From Isochrysis galbana (Eukaryota; Haptophyta; Isochrysidales; Isochrysidaceae): a stretch of 64,000 bases of DNA. The position numbers were made by a program, and so were the translations under genes. Under the pieces are notes generated by a model. That model was not told where the DNA came from. It did not search any database and saw only the letters and a program-made list of their open reading frames with translations. The stretch covers positions 6,322,005 through 6,386,004 of the forward strand of contig CM030936.1 in assembly GCA_018136815.1 (NCBI GenBank), given 5' to 3'. Positions 43,739-55,071 of this stretch are shown one piece after another; within the stretch, counting starts at the first letter, position 1; each line of letters opens with the position of its first letter.

Positions 43739-46714
43739 TCAATTTAAGTCGCCCAGCGAGTACGTGTTGGTCTTACTCTGCGACTCGACGGCGATGATAG
43801 CTGAGCCCATGGTTATAACGACAGCGCCGCCGACCGTCCACAGCCCAGGTACGTCTTCCACACCGATGATCACTCCTTCAAGCGTCGAGACGAAAGGACC
43901 GAGAAGCATAGCCGCTGAGACCATCAATGCTGGTACGTACTTCATCACGGCGACGCATGCAAGGTAACCGGCGACGTCAACAACAAGTGTGCCAGTGAGC
44001 TGCAAAGGTAGTCGGTCCGGAGATGGGGTAAGCCAACCGAGAAAGCCAACACACGGATCCATCGACAACGTGGGCGGCAGTGGGTCGAAGATGAAGGCTG
44101 CGCAGCCCGATATGGTCCCATATATCATCAGGATGGCGAAGAGAAAGGTGACTGGCTCGAGCGCATGCCTGAGATTCTCCGCAGAGATTAAGAAAATGCC
44201 TGCCCCTACGCCGGAGCTGAGTGCGAGGGCATCTCCGAACGGAGTCGCCGGATGGCCAGGTCCATCCTCCTGAGGTGTCTCGTTGAAGCAGAGTGTAGCG
44301 CCGAAGCAGCCAATGAGAACGGCACCAATAGTTCTCCCAGAAACGGGCGGTCCCTTGAGGAAGAGCCACGCGCCAACCTCACCTAATACCAGCCACAATG
44401 ATGACATCGACTCGAAAGTGGCTGCGTGAGCTATCGACGTGCGCACCAGCGCGCTTTGGAAGGCCCCAAGGTTGACGCTCATCGCCACTCCGGCGGCCAC
44501 GAGCTCGACCATTTGCGAGCGCGAGAGGCGAGTGAGCGCGAGTAGCGAGCGGCCACGATTCTGGTGGAGCTGTATCGCGAGAAGCGTGAGAGAGGTGGCC
44601 ATCGCACGCCACGAACCTCGAAGCAGGTCGCCCGGTGGTGGGTGGAAGCGGGTGTCCGTCATAAGGTTGGTGAGGGCGCCCGCAAACGACGAGCACACGA
44701 GCGCCATCGCCAGGAGCACCCAGCCGATGATGGGCACCGACTGCTCGACGGCGATGGCATAAGAAGACGCGACGGCAGCCGTGGCCTCCACGTCCCCCTC
44801 TACGGCGGGAGCGACCTCTTCAATTGCGACTAGACGCACTCCCGTCACCGCAGAGGGCAGTTGCCAGAAACCACCGCTTCCAGACTTGGTGACGGAAGCG
44901 GTGAGGGGATCATAGGGGGACTCTGGCACCGCGAGCAAAGGGGCTTGTCCCTCAGAATTCACCAGGTACGCGAGCGAATCGACCATTTGCTCGCCGCTGC
45001 GATTCTGGCGATCGAGCTTGAAGGTTGAGTGTGGCAGCTCGATGGAGAGCGCAGCGTCGCCATCCGATCCGTCCATCTGACGATATGACGCTGCTAGGGA
45101 AGCCACTACAGTCTCAGATGCGTCTGTAACCTCCGGATCCGCGCTGGAGACTGTTGTTGAGGCATGACCATACGGCTCCAGCGTCTCGGGGGTGCTCTGT
45201 TTTGAGAGCAAAGGAGCGGCCAATTGCTCGAACTTGGATACACCGGGCTTGTCCTGTGCGGGCGCCGGCTCGGCGCCGCCTTGAGCCGGAGACTGTAGCG
45301 GGCTTTGACCCGGGCTGTGGATTAGGCTCTGCGGCGACCGGCAATCGTGAGGTTCGTAACCAGCGGTGGGGGTTGCTGGCAGGAGAGAAAAGGTGTGGAT
45401 GGGCCTACCAATGCTCGTGCTGTCTTGCATCATCCGGAGCGAGGGGACGGCAGCCGAAAGAGCGAGGACGAGCCGCTCCTTACTCGCCTGCGCTCCGGGC
45501 GGTAGCGATCGTGGCATGCCGGCTGCTAACCGGCCGGCGCGCACGCGATCACGTGCGGCGCGCATCGCCGAGAGGGGGTGGGACGAGAAGGAGTCAGCAC
45601 GTGCGATTCGGACTTGCCATGGGAAGTGCGCCGACAAGACGCGCTCGTCATGACCCTCCCCGTCAATCACAGCATCGATTGCCACTTGAAGTTGGTCAGC
45701 CGTCTCAATGGCGAACCAGTCTCGTCCGCCCGTTGTCAATGCTGCCAGTTCCCCCCGGGCCGCAAGGGTGTCCATCGCCTGTGCCAGGGTGAAGTAGGCG
45801 CGCGCCGACCTTTGCGCTTCGAGTGCATCAAAGACCTCGGGCGCGCACGCATACAGCCCTGCTTCGATGCCGTGAACGGGCGCGCCAATGTTTCGTCCGA
45901 TGCGGCTTACCACTAGGGGCTCGGGGTCGGGCTCCTGCTCGGGAGTCTCAGCGCAAAAGAATGCGGCCACCTCATCTCCGATCTCAGTGGAGGGCTGATT
46001 CGGGGGCGCCCCGTCGCGCAAGCGCACACGCACGGCGGTCAACGGCAGCATATTAGTCCGCTCTTGTACTCCAGTCTCGATGAGAGTCACGGCAGAGTAG
46101 CACGTAGCATAAATGCTTCTGTCAACGGGCGCCTTTCGGAGCAATGAGACGAGTTTCGGATCGAAGATATGGTCGCAGGTGCACAGCAAGAACGGCTCGG
46201 AGCCCAGCGCGTCGCGCGCCGCCAACAGCGAGCATGCGAAGCCGCCGGTGTAGCTCTCGCCGAGGTCAACGTACTCAATGGCCAATCGAGCAACCTTTGG
46301 CTCCGCCGCGAGCTCGGCTCTCACGAGGCCACCTCCAGCACCGAGCACGATCACGATTCGCGTGACTCCTCCGAGCGCCAGCTGCTTCACCACATGGCGG
46401 ATAATCGCTTCTCCTCCCAGCTTAGTGAGGAGCTTTGGCTGCCTCTGCCGGTCCAGCGCGCTCGGACGCGCGGCGACCGACAGCAGCGCGGTGCGCAGCG
46501 GGCCGCCTTCAGGCTCAGGAGCTGCCTCCGTATCCGCCTCGAAGAGAATCTCGCTCTGAGCGCTCGCGAGTGCTCCGTCTGCTCTTCTTCCTGCGGACTG
46601 GCAGCGCGCTCCGTCTGCGAGGTCGGTGATTGAAACGCGTACAAGACGTGCGAGCGCAGCCAGGTCGATCGCTGTCGCTACCGACGCGCCACCAAGAAGA
46701 CCTGAACCAGACAT
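43739..46714 (-). CDS. Nucleotidyltransferase fused to a DMT/EamA-family transporter
   Basis: One uninterrupted frame; from Met at 46714 it gives 991 residues (an upstream Met at 46825 is possible). Residues about 75-385 resemble NTP-dependent sugar/alcohol-phosphate nucleotidyltransferases: RQRQPKLLTKLGGEAIIRHV (PK and GG core), VTRIVIVLGAGGG, FLLCTCDHIFDPKLV with the metal-binding Asp, and IEAGLYACAPEVFDAL. The DHIFDP form recalls CTP-using inositol-phosphate or choline-phosphate cytidylyltransferases. The Gly-rich nucleotide loop before PKLL is atypical (SVAARPSALDRQ). A disordered linker of about 250 residues follows, then about ten membrane spans at roughly 650-980 in the EamA/DMT pattern (VPIIGWVLLAMALVCSSFAG, GAFQSALVRTSIAHAATFES, GAVLIGCFGATLCF, GLWTVGGAVVITMGSAIIAV). 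Inferred role: import of a small alcohol or sugar coupled to its activation; the substrate is unknown. A GA tract (coding strand) lies about 245 bases upstream. Confidence 0.8.
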   Translation of the reverse strand: MSGSGLLGGASVATAIDLAALARLVRVSITDLADGARCQSAGRRADGALASAQSEILFEADTEAAPEPEGGPLRTALLSVAARPSALDRQRQPKLLTKLGGEAIIRHVVKQLALGGVTRIVIVLGAGGGLVRAELAAEPKVARLAIEYVDLGESYTGGFACSLLAARDALGSEPFLLCTCDHIFDPKLVSLLRKAPVDRSIYATCYSAVTLIETGVQERTNMLPLTAVRVRLRDGAPPNQPSTEIGDEVAAFFCAETPEQEPDPEPLVVSRIGRNIGAPVHGIEAGLYACAPEVFDALEAQRSARAYFTLAQAMDTLAARGELAALTTGGRDWFAIETADQLQVAIDAVIDGEGHDERVLSAHFPWQVRIARADSFSSHPLSAMRAARDRVRAGRLAAGMPRSLPPGAQASKERLVLALSAAVPSLRMMQDSTSIGRPIHTFSLLPATPTAGYEPHDCRSPQSLIHSPGQSPLQSPAQGGAEPAPAQDKPGVSKFEQLAAPLLSKQSTPETLEPYGHASTTVSSADPEVTDASETVVASLAASYRQMDGSDGDAALSIELPHSTFKLDRQNRSGEQMVDSLAYLVNSEGQAPLLAVPESPYDPLTASVTKSGSGGFWQLPSAVTGVRLVAIEEVAPAVEGDVEATAAVASSYAIAVEQSVPIIGWVLLAMALVCSSFAGALTNLMTDTRFHPPPGDLLRGSWRAMATSLTLLAIQLHQNRGRSLLALTRLSRSQMVELVAAGVAMSVNLGAFQSALVRTSIAHAATFESMSSLWLVLGEVGAWLFLKGPPVSGRTIGAVLIGCFGATLCFNETPQEDGPGHPATPFGDALALSSGVGAGIFLISAENLRHALEPVTFLFAILMIYGTISGCAAFIFDPLPPTLSMDPCVGFLGWLTPSPDRLPLQLTGTLVVDVAGYLACVAVMKYVPALMVSAAMLLGPFVSTLEGVIIGVEDVPGLWTVGGAVVITMGSAIIAVESQSKTNTYSLGDLN

Positions 46715-46959
46715 GAGCCTCAGCCTGACCGACCCCCTTCTGCTCACTCCGGCGAGCCGACGGTGTGGCCTGCAGCACCGGGAGTCGTGCAACGAGAAAG
46801 AAAGGCCCAATACCGTATATAACATTCGTCTGTAAAAGAGAGAGAGGGAGTGGGAAGAACGAACGAACGAACGAACGGATCTCGTTCTTCTTCTTCCTAG
46901 GGAACTCGTGCCGAATCACGTCCTCCCCCACCCGTCTCTCTCGCTGTCTACATAGGTGT

Positions 46960-47515
<556 letters not shown>

Positions 47516-47737
47516 AATACTACTTCATTCATGGCTTTACTCCCACGAAAATCTTCTCTCCTTATCACAAAAAAATAACTTTTACACCCATGCCACTCCT
47601 CCTACTAGTATACTAGTATATCCTAATCCTACGAGAGTAAAGGCATGGGCTTCTTGGATCAGCCCCATTTCTATTGTACTAGAAAATCTAAAAATCTTAC
47701 CCTTTGGTTTCTAGAAGAGGCGAGAAGCGCTCAATCA
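47516..47737. other. Spacer; nothing recognised
   Basis: Short AT-richer stretch with an ACTAGTATACTAGTAT palindromic run (47604-47620). Confidence 0.35.
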
Positions 47738-47975
47738 CCATCACCCATAGCATAGAAGAGCGTTCAATCACCATCAGCCTACACGTGGCACGTGGAACGC
47801 GTTCAATCGCCATCACCCCCACAGCATGGAAAAGCCTTATTCAATTTGACTTCGATCACCATCAGCCTACACGTGGAACGCATTCAATCGCCATCACCCC
47901 CACAGCATGGAAAAGCCTTCAATCACCACCAGCCTACACATGGAAAAGCGTTCAATCGCCATCACCTCCCGGAAG
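47738..47975. repeat. Minisatellite built on CGTTCAATCGCCATCACC
   Basis: Degenerate units alternate 'CGTTCAATCRCCATCACCC', 'CACAGCATGGAAAAGCC' and 'ATCAGCCTACACGTGGAAC' about five times in 240 bases. Confidence 0.85.
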
Positions 47976-48169
47976 AGGCAGAGGAAAGAGGCTCTTTAAA
48001 GAGGGAAGGAAGATGCCAAAATAAAAATAAAGGAAGACTTCAGGAGGAGGCAACGTAGGGAGGAGACGAGGAGACGAGGAAGGCAGGACCCTTTTCTCAG
48101 GGGGGGCGGAGGCGAGGAGGGGTGGCAGGCGAACGAAGGAGGGTGGGCGGCAGGCGAGGACGGAGGGCA

Positions 48170-48942
48170 GTTATTTCTGAAGTTGGAAAGTTTTTGCAGT
48201 TGGGCAGTTTCTACAGTTGGACAGTTTCTCTGCAGTTGAGCAGTTCCCTGAGAGGCTGCAACCTCAGGTTTGGTTATTTTTTTAAATGCCCCGTGAAATG
48301 TATATAAAAATGAAGAACAATACCCCCCCTTCTCCCCCTTGCCCCCCCTTCTCCCCCTTCTCCCCCCCCTTCTCCCCCCCTTCTCCCCCTTGCCCCGTTG
48401 TCGCGTAGACCTCACGCTAGGTCGTCATTCTGGGTACCTCATTGACTTCTTAGACCTTCATACTAACTTTACAATCACCGGGGTGCACTTGGATGCGTGT
48501 GAAGACAACAACTCCAGATAATTGGGATGGAGGAAGGGTAGAACGTTTGGATCGACGAAGGTCACACTCTAGCACTCTAGATTGCGGCTCGAATGGTTTG
48601 AATCAAGAATCAATTCCAACTCTTACGCGACTCCTGAAAAAAAAACTTTTAATATTCTCACTCCGCGCGCGGCTATGTAGCTGACTATCGTAGCCTCGCC
48701 CATTTCCCTTCCTTTCCCTCACCTCCCGCCTTGCGGCATCTCCCCTCGTGCTCTACATAGGGGCCCAGGTTGCGGGGGGGGTTGGGTAGGGCGAGGGTGC
48801 ACCGGCGCGGAACACGGGGGGGGGGGGGGGGAAGGGGGGGAGGGGGGGGGGGGGGGAGTACGGAAGGGGGGTGTCCTTAAATTTTTTATATCCTATTCAC
48901 GGGGCATTTGTAAAAGATAAGCAATCCTGATGTTGCAGCGTT
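48170..48942. repeat. CAGTTG minisatellite and an inverted repeat pair
   Basis: 48170-48250 holds about four degenerate CAGTTGGGCAGTTTCT units. 48253-48300 (GGCTGCAACCTCAGGTTTGG ... AAATGCCCCGTGAA) recurs inverted at 48893-48942 at roughly 80 percent identity. Related single copies lie at 33620-33690 and 49140-49215. Between the arms are C-rich, then G-rich runs (48305-48400, 48773-48868) with no gene, so this may be a decayed inverted-repeat element. Confidence 0.6.
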
Positions 48943-49285
48943 TCCCCACACCTGATGAGATTCCGCATAATACAAAAATATTCTGTAAATGTAGAGTCTA
49001 TGACGTATTATACCAAGCTTTAGTGGCTTGCTGTATGTAGCTTGCAAAAGCCCCGCAGCATTTCCGCGACAAGTGGTGAATGAAGGTTTGGGGTAGAATT
49101 AGAATTGTATAAGGTGTAGAAAATGGCAATAGGGGAGGTAAAAAAAAATGGAACCTCAAGTTGCACCCTCTTGAAGTTGAGCAGTTCGCTGAAGTTGAGC
49201 AGTTCCCTGCTGAAGTCCTCCCCCCCCTGCCGCCCACCCTGCTTTGCCTACCAGCCCCCACCCTCCTCGCCTGCCAGCCCGCCCG
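48943..49285. other. Spacer with repeat fragments
   Basis: GGAACCTCAAGTTGCACC and two GAAGTTGAGCAGTTC units (49150-49212) belong to the dispersed repeat above. No gene. Confidence 0.4.
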
Positions 49286-50650
49286 CAAGGAGGTAAGCCA
49301 GGTGAGGGGTAAGCAGGCGACAAGGGAGGCGACAAAGGAGGCGAGGGCAAAGAGGGCGTATCGCCGGGAGCCCGCAGCGCGAGCCCCGGCGGCGGTGAGA
49401 GAGCGGCGCGCCGCGCCGCCATCGCGCTACGCCATGACAAGATGATTAAAAGATACCTAGGGGGCACTGCCACACAAGGCACACTAACGGTATAGAACCA
49501 CACACAAATGGCACAAGACACCCTGTGATACCCCCTCCTAAGCGGAGTACGGATGGGATCCGAATGACGCTTACACAAATTGAACACAAATAAATGTCAA
49601 ATGTGAATGGAAAAGCAAGTTGCAGCTTGGCCAACAAAAAGGGCCGATCTTTCCCAAAGGAACGACCCCTCCCAGCAGGGGAGAAGAGAGAAGGAGAAGA
49701 GACTGCGGCGCAGCCGAGCCAGTCAGATGGACCGACCCTCCCAGTCGGGGAGGAGAGAGAAGAGATGACCATGCAGCCAAGTGGTAAGAGGGACCGCGAA
49801 CCCTCCAGCGCGGGAGCAGGCGAGTGGTCAAAGCGATGGACCCTCCCAGTGGGAGAGAGAAAGAAGACGGCGCAACCAAGCCTGTCAGATGGACCGACCC
49901 TCCCAGTTGGGGAGGAGAGAGAAGGTACGGCAGCGCAACAAACAACAAAGAAGAGGCCCAGCTGGACCCCAACTCTCCCAGACAAAAGGAAGGGGGAGAG
50001 GGGAGAGAAAGAGGAAGAGGGGCACTCACCCAGACGGGGCACTCGCCCAGCAATGAATGGATCGAGCAGCGATCAACAGGGGCAGCTCGCGCGAGCGCGC
50101 GCGAGCGAGGCGAGGCAATGCGGGCAAGGGGTGCAAACAAGCAAGGATCAATGAGATCCATCCCCTCCCGAGCAAGGGGCCCAGAGGGACCAGCTCTCCC
50201 AGAGGGGGAGAAAGAGAGGAGAGAGGAGGGCTTGCTACCATGCGTCGCCATGCAGCCATGCAGCCCAAAGCGACTGCGCGAGCGCGCGCAGCTCGCGGCG
50301 GTCCGCGAGAGTCGGCTCAGCAAGCCCAGCCCTGCCCCTCTACCTGGGTGGGAGCTCCATATCGCCGGGAGCCCGCAGCGCGAGCCCCGGCGGCGGTGAG
50401 AGAGCGGCGCGCCGCGCCGCCATCGCGCTACGCCATGACAAGATGATTAAAAGATACCTAGGGGGCACTGCCACACAAGGCACACTAACGGTATAGAACC
50501 ACACACAAATGGCACAAGACACCCTGTGATAGGGCGAATGGGCGAATCTAGGATCCTGCGACGGTGACTAGTGACTAGCCAGCAAGGAGGGGACATAGAA
50601 ATGCAGACAACTTCTAAAACAAAAAGGTCGATCGCGGATGCGAAGCCTAC
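49286..50650. repeat. Dispersed repeat split by the TRIM insertion
   Basis: 49286-49358 and 50531-50640 are the two halves of the repeat seen whole at 6860-7048. Removing 49359-50530 and one AGGGCG restores the same order. Confidence 0.7.
49353..50536 (-). mobile_element. TRIM (small non-autonomous LTR retrotransposon), intact and young
   Basis: Two direct repeats of 171 bases, 49359-49529 and 50360-50530, look identical. They enclose about 830 bases and are flanked by 6-base target duplications AGGGCG (49353-49358, 50531-50536). Read on the minus strand, the element has a primer-binding-like TGGAGCTCCCACCCAGG immediately after the first LTR (from 50359) and a polypurine tract AGGAGGGGG just before the second. 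This sets the orientation. The interior lacks any protease, RT or integrase. It holds degenerate CCCTCCCAGTCGGGGAGGAG units and a 250-codon Ser/Leu/Pro-rich minus frame with no known domain. The small size and absent pol make it TRIM-like, dependent on another element for movement. Confidence 0.88.
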
Positions 50651-51353
50651 AACCACAATCTCACACAGACTCACACCACAGCGATTCCACATTCCACAGC
50701 CCACCACACCACGTGTGTGTTTCAACATGTCAAGTGTCAAGTTGACCCAAGTAACCTCCAGGTGACAACGAAAGGTGCTAGTAGGGATGGGGATGGGGAT
50801 AATTGAACGCTTTTGGTCTTGGTGGCTGGCAGACCCCCCTTTTTTGCCACCGTGTACGTCCAATTAACTGGTTGGGGTGGTTAGGATACAACTTCAATGA
50901 TTTAGTTTATGGTTGAAAGACATAACAACAACAATAGACAGAACGCCACTTATTGCCGGCGGAGCACACCTAGGACAACCCAGAGCCGATGTCCACCGGG
51001 GCGGTTGCTTGGTGGAGAGCAGGTGGAGAGCACTAAATCTCGTGGGCAAGAAAACCAAAGTCATACGGTCGCGGGGTGAGGGCAAAGCAAAAACGAGAGG
51101 AGTGAGCAGCGGGACGAGTCCAACGCAGCTCAAATTCAGATATCATCAAGAAAGGAGAAGCTAGGAAGTTGCAGGAACGAGAAGGAAGGAATCGAAATGA
51201 CAAATGAGCATGGGCATGTCAGAGAAGTACGTCGACTGGGCATGCGGCATGGGCATGTGACATGGGCATGTGCGCCTCATGAAAGAAGTAGCCCGATGGG
51301 GCACGAAGGAGGCGGTTTGAAGATGTCTACGATGAGCAAGGTGGCGCATGGGC
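50651..51353. other. Intergenic; retroposon-like end, otherwise nothing
   Basis: 50847-50887 (GTCCAATTAACTGGTTGGGG-TGGTTAGGATACAAC) matches 42552-42588. A GGGCATG-rich stretch lies at 51205-51270. No gene. Confidence 0.4.
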
Positions 51354-52004
51354 CTACACCGCAACCGATGCACTTTGAACGTGAAGAAGTAAAGCGCGCA
51401 TCACGACTTTGACCGGAAGAACCGCAGCGCCATGGCCTGGCACGCTCTTTGCAGGGTTAGAGCAGACCTGGCTGCAGGGCTGCGACACGGCTGGCCGCCG
51501 AATCCGCGAAGCACGGCATGGGTATGCACGAGATCGCCGAGCCTTCAACTCGGGTCGGCGCCCCGCCTTGCGCACAATGTGATCCGACTGAGACAAGTCG
51601 TCCTCCTCGTCAGGGTGTGGCGCGGTCACAGTGACAGCGGGGGCGCCATCAGTGGCGGTGAGTTCAGCGAGGGACTCCATTGCGGCGAGATCAACGGCGG
51701 AGGACACGCGTGAGATGGTGGCACTGCCGTCTTGTTCGTCATCGTATCCGTCACTGCCCATGTTGCCGTCGCGTGGGATGTCATCGCCATGTCCCTCTCC
51801 AGCACTCGAGCGGCGGCTAGAGCGTCGCTCTTCCTCTAAGCCCAGCTCTGGCTCATGCCCAGGCTGTGCGGTAAGAAATGTGGTGGTGAGGAGGAGGAGA
51901 GCAAGCGGAGTCATCCCCAACCCCACCGCAAAGGAGGCGTAGGCGAGGCACACGGCCGCTGAGGCGAGGGTGTAACGCTTGCGCTCGAGAAGAGGGGCGC
52001 TCAT
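51354..52004 (-). CDS. Small predicted membrane protein, C-terminal part uncertain
   Basis: From ATG at 52004 the frame reads MSAPLLERKRYTLASAAVCL, with one long hydrophobic region (residues 12-45, one or two spans: SAAVCLAYASFAVGLGMTPL, ALLLLTTTFLTA). An acidic, Ser-rich cytosolic-type stretch follows with SATISRVSSAVDLAAMESLA, and later DEEDDLSQSDHIVR. Beyond about residue 145 the frame becomes Arg/Cys-rich and less protein-like. Another frame there (LTLQRACQAMALRFFRSKS then stop near 51411) could be a spliced final exon, but I find no convincing donor. No family recognised. The start sits directly on a CT tract, as with most genes here, which supports the start. Confidence 0.5.
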   Translation of the reverse strand: MSAPLLERKRYTLASAAVCLAYASFAVGLGMTPLALLLLTTTFLTAQPGHEPELGLEEERRSSRRSSAGEGHGDDIPRDGNMGSDGYDDEQDGSATISRVSSAVDLAAMESLAELTATDGAPAVTVTAPHPDEEDDLSQSDHIVRKAGRRPELKARRSRAYPCRASRIRRPAVSQPCSQVCSNPAKSVPGHGAAVLPVKVVMRALLLHVQSASVAV

Positions 52005-52009
52005 GCTCT

Positions 52010-52470
52010 TTCTCTCTCTCTCTCTCTTTCTCCCGCGCGCGCGCTCTCGCTCTCTCTCGCTCGCTGTCTCTCTCGCTCGCTGTCTCTCTCCTTCCCTCCG
52101 CCTCGCTCTCTCTCGCCCGTGGAGAGGTGGTTGGAGGAGCGGCCGCCGCTCAGCCCTTCCGCCCTCCCCCCTCCCCCTCCCCTTCTTCCGCCCTCTCCCC
52201 CTCCTTCCTCCTTCCTTCCTCCTTCCCCCCTTTCTCCTCTCTCCCTCCTTCCCTCCCTCACTCTCTTCTCTCTCTCCCTCCCTCCCTCTCTCTCTCTCTC
52301 TCCCTCTCTCTCCCTCCCTCTCTCTCTCTCTCTCCCGTCTCTCTCAACCCGCCTTCTCCCCTTTCCCCCTCCTCTTCCGTCTCTCTACTACTCTCTCTGT
52401 GTCTTCTTTCGCCCTCTCCTCTTTGTTCTCGCCCCTCTCCTTCCTCCTCTCTCTCACTCTCTCCTTTAAC
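52010..52470. repeat. CT-rich tract upstream of the small membrane-protein gene
   Basis: CT, CCCT and GCTCTCTC units over about 450 bases, immediately adjoining the start codon. Confidence 0.9.
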
Positions 52471-52703
52471 CGCTAGGTGCTCGCCCAATCCTACAGTGGG
52501 CACTTTCTCTCTCTCCATAAAGAATTAAGTAATCAGTAGTCGGGCTTTCGTTGGAATGGGAAGAAGAGAGAGAAACGGCCGAAGGAGAGTGAGGCACAGA
52601 GGCTCGTCACTTTCACATCTCCTCATCTTTACTGAGATTCTCAACGAGGGCTGCCCGGCGGTACTTCTGGCGTGGGTGTGGGAGGCGGAGGGAGGGAGGG
52701 AGG

Positions 52704-52755
<52 letters not shown>

Positions 52756-54335
52756 GGGAAGAGATGCGCATCCTCTCTCTCTCTCCTCTTTCTCTCTCCT
52801 TCCCCCTCATCGCCACCGTTGGACCCTCAAGCACGTTAGAGAAACACAGAAAGAGTGCAAGAGTGAGGAGAGGGAGAGGTGTCTTGGCAAACACTGCTGC
52901 CCCGCCCCCAGCGAGATTCCTCGAGCAACAACATCCCATGGGAACAGAAAGAAGAACCCTCTCTCGTACCCCGAGGGCGACCTTGGGAGCGAGGATTGGA
53001 TTTACTTTCGAGGGAGAGGAGACGCAGCCGCCAAGAGGAGGAACCTCCCTCCCCTCCCCGCCCTCGCTGTGAACGAAGACGTGTGAAATCGAGAAGAACG
53101 TAGAAGCCGAATCCTCTCCAAGAAACCGAATCCTTTAGAAGAGTACAAGCAACAAGCAACCGACCGAATTCTGTACAAGGCGATCATCTAGTCTCCAGGA
53201 TGGTGTGACCGGGTTCACTTTTGTTGCAGAGAACATCTGACATCTGAAGATTCATGGCGAACACCTGGAACGGACACGGTATTGGCATGTAGGGGCCGGA
53301 GTAGAAGTATTGGAGTTTATTGGCATGGCTCGGGATGCGGAGGCCGAACTGGCGGTCACCTGGTCTATAGGTGACAACCGCAGCTAGCGCGTGGTGGCCT
53401 TGGTTCCTGGGGTTGTGGTTGGGGTGCTGGGGTTGAGGGTTGAGGTTGAGGAGTCAACTAGTCAACCCCTCAAGGAGAGCGGGCTTGGGCTTAGGTGAGA
53501 TTGTGCGATTTGGGTTGGAAAATGGGGAAAAGAACGAAAGGGCTCGTACGTCGTACGAATGTGAATGTGTGGACGGCTGGGACATATAGGGATAGGCGCG
53601 GTAGCGGGAGAGGTGAGAGGTGGAGAGGTAGAGGCAGAGGGACGAGGACGAGGTTGGGTTTACGGTTACGACAACGATTGGGGTGAGAACGCGAAAAGGG
53701 AATCGGATAGGGATAGGGTAGGGCGGTAGGGCGGTCAACCAGGGGCTATTTAACCACTAGTAAGGGTAAGGGCTGGGCTGCATTTTTGCATTTTTTGACC
53801 GTGGCGCGATGCGCGATGCCCAATAAAAAAAGCCTCCAGGGGCCCGGGGGGGGGGGGGGCACCTGCCACCCGAAACTCCTCGCCACGAAATGGTGCGATT
53901 GGCCCCCCTTTTTGGGCAGGGGTTGCTTTGCTGCTGCGGGGCAAAACACCATAGCGTCCCGAATGGACTCTGATCGAGCCGCCTTCCGCGGACGACCTCT
54001 CCCATCCCATTCCATTCGGTTCTTGTTGCCGCGTGGCTTCTCCCCTTCCCTTGGATACCCGTGGCCCTCCCCCCCCCCGCCCCCCTCCGGGGAGGGGAAA
54101 GGGGATGGGGGGGGGGGCGGGCGCGCGGGGGGGGAGATTCCCGCGGGGGGGGGGCGTCTCGCTGATCCCCCGACTCGCCGAGATTCGAGCCGCCTGCTAC
54201 CCTTCTCCTTGGGTTCCCCCCACCCCCCTCTCTCTCCCTTCCCCCCTCGCCCCAACCGCCCCTGCCCCTCTCCCCGAGAGAGCCTCTCTAGTGAGGAGGA
54301 AGGAAGTCCTTACAGTGAAAGAAGGGAAAGGGGGG
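52471..54335. other. Intergenic: GA run, retroposon end and dispersed repeat; no supported gene
   Basis: 52685-52748 is GGGA/GA repeats. At 53235-53255 the complement reads GAATCTTCAGATGTCAGATG, the shared retroposon terminus. 53771-53825 (GGGCTGCATTTTTGCATTTT...GCGCGATGCCCAAT) matches 19108-19150. Runs of G and C lie at 53846-53860 and 54071-54155. Frames here are low complexity. Confidence 0.45.
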
Positions 54336-54339
54336 GGGA

Positions 54340-54960
<621 letters not shown>

Positions 54961-55071
54961 GCGGGAGGGGCGGGCGGAGGGGGGTGGAGGGAGGGGAACG
55001 GCGGAGAGAGGGGACGGAGCGCGCGAGACGGGGCACGAAGGTGCGCAAGCGAAGGCGCCTCCTCCCCCCCG

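Noticed and set aside
52556..53086. A + strand frame of 176 codons after the GA run
   Set aside because: It crosses GA repeats coding Arg-Glu runs, has no domain and no homologue I recognise.
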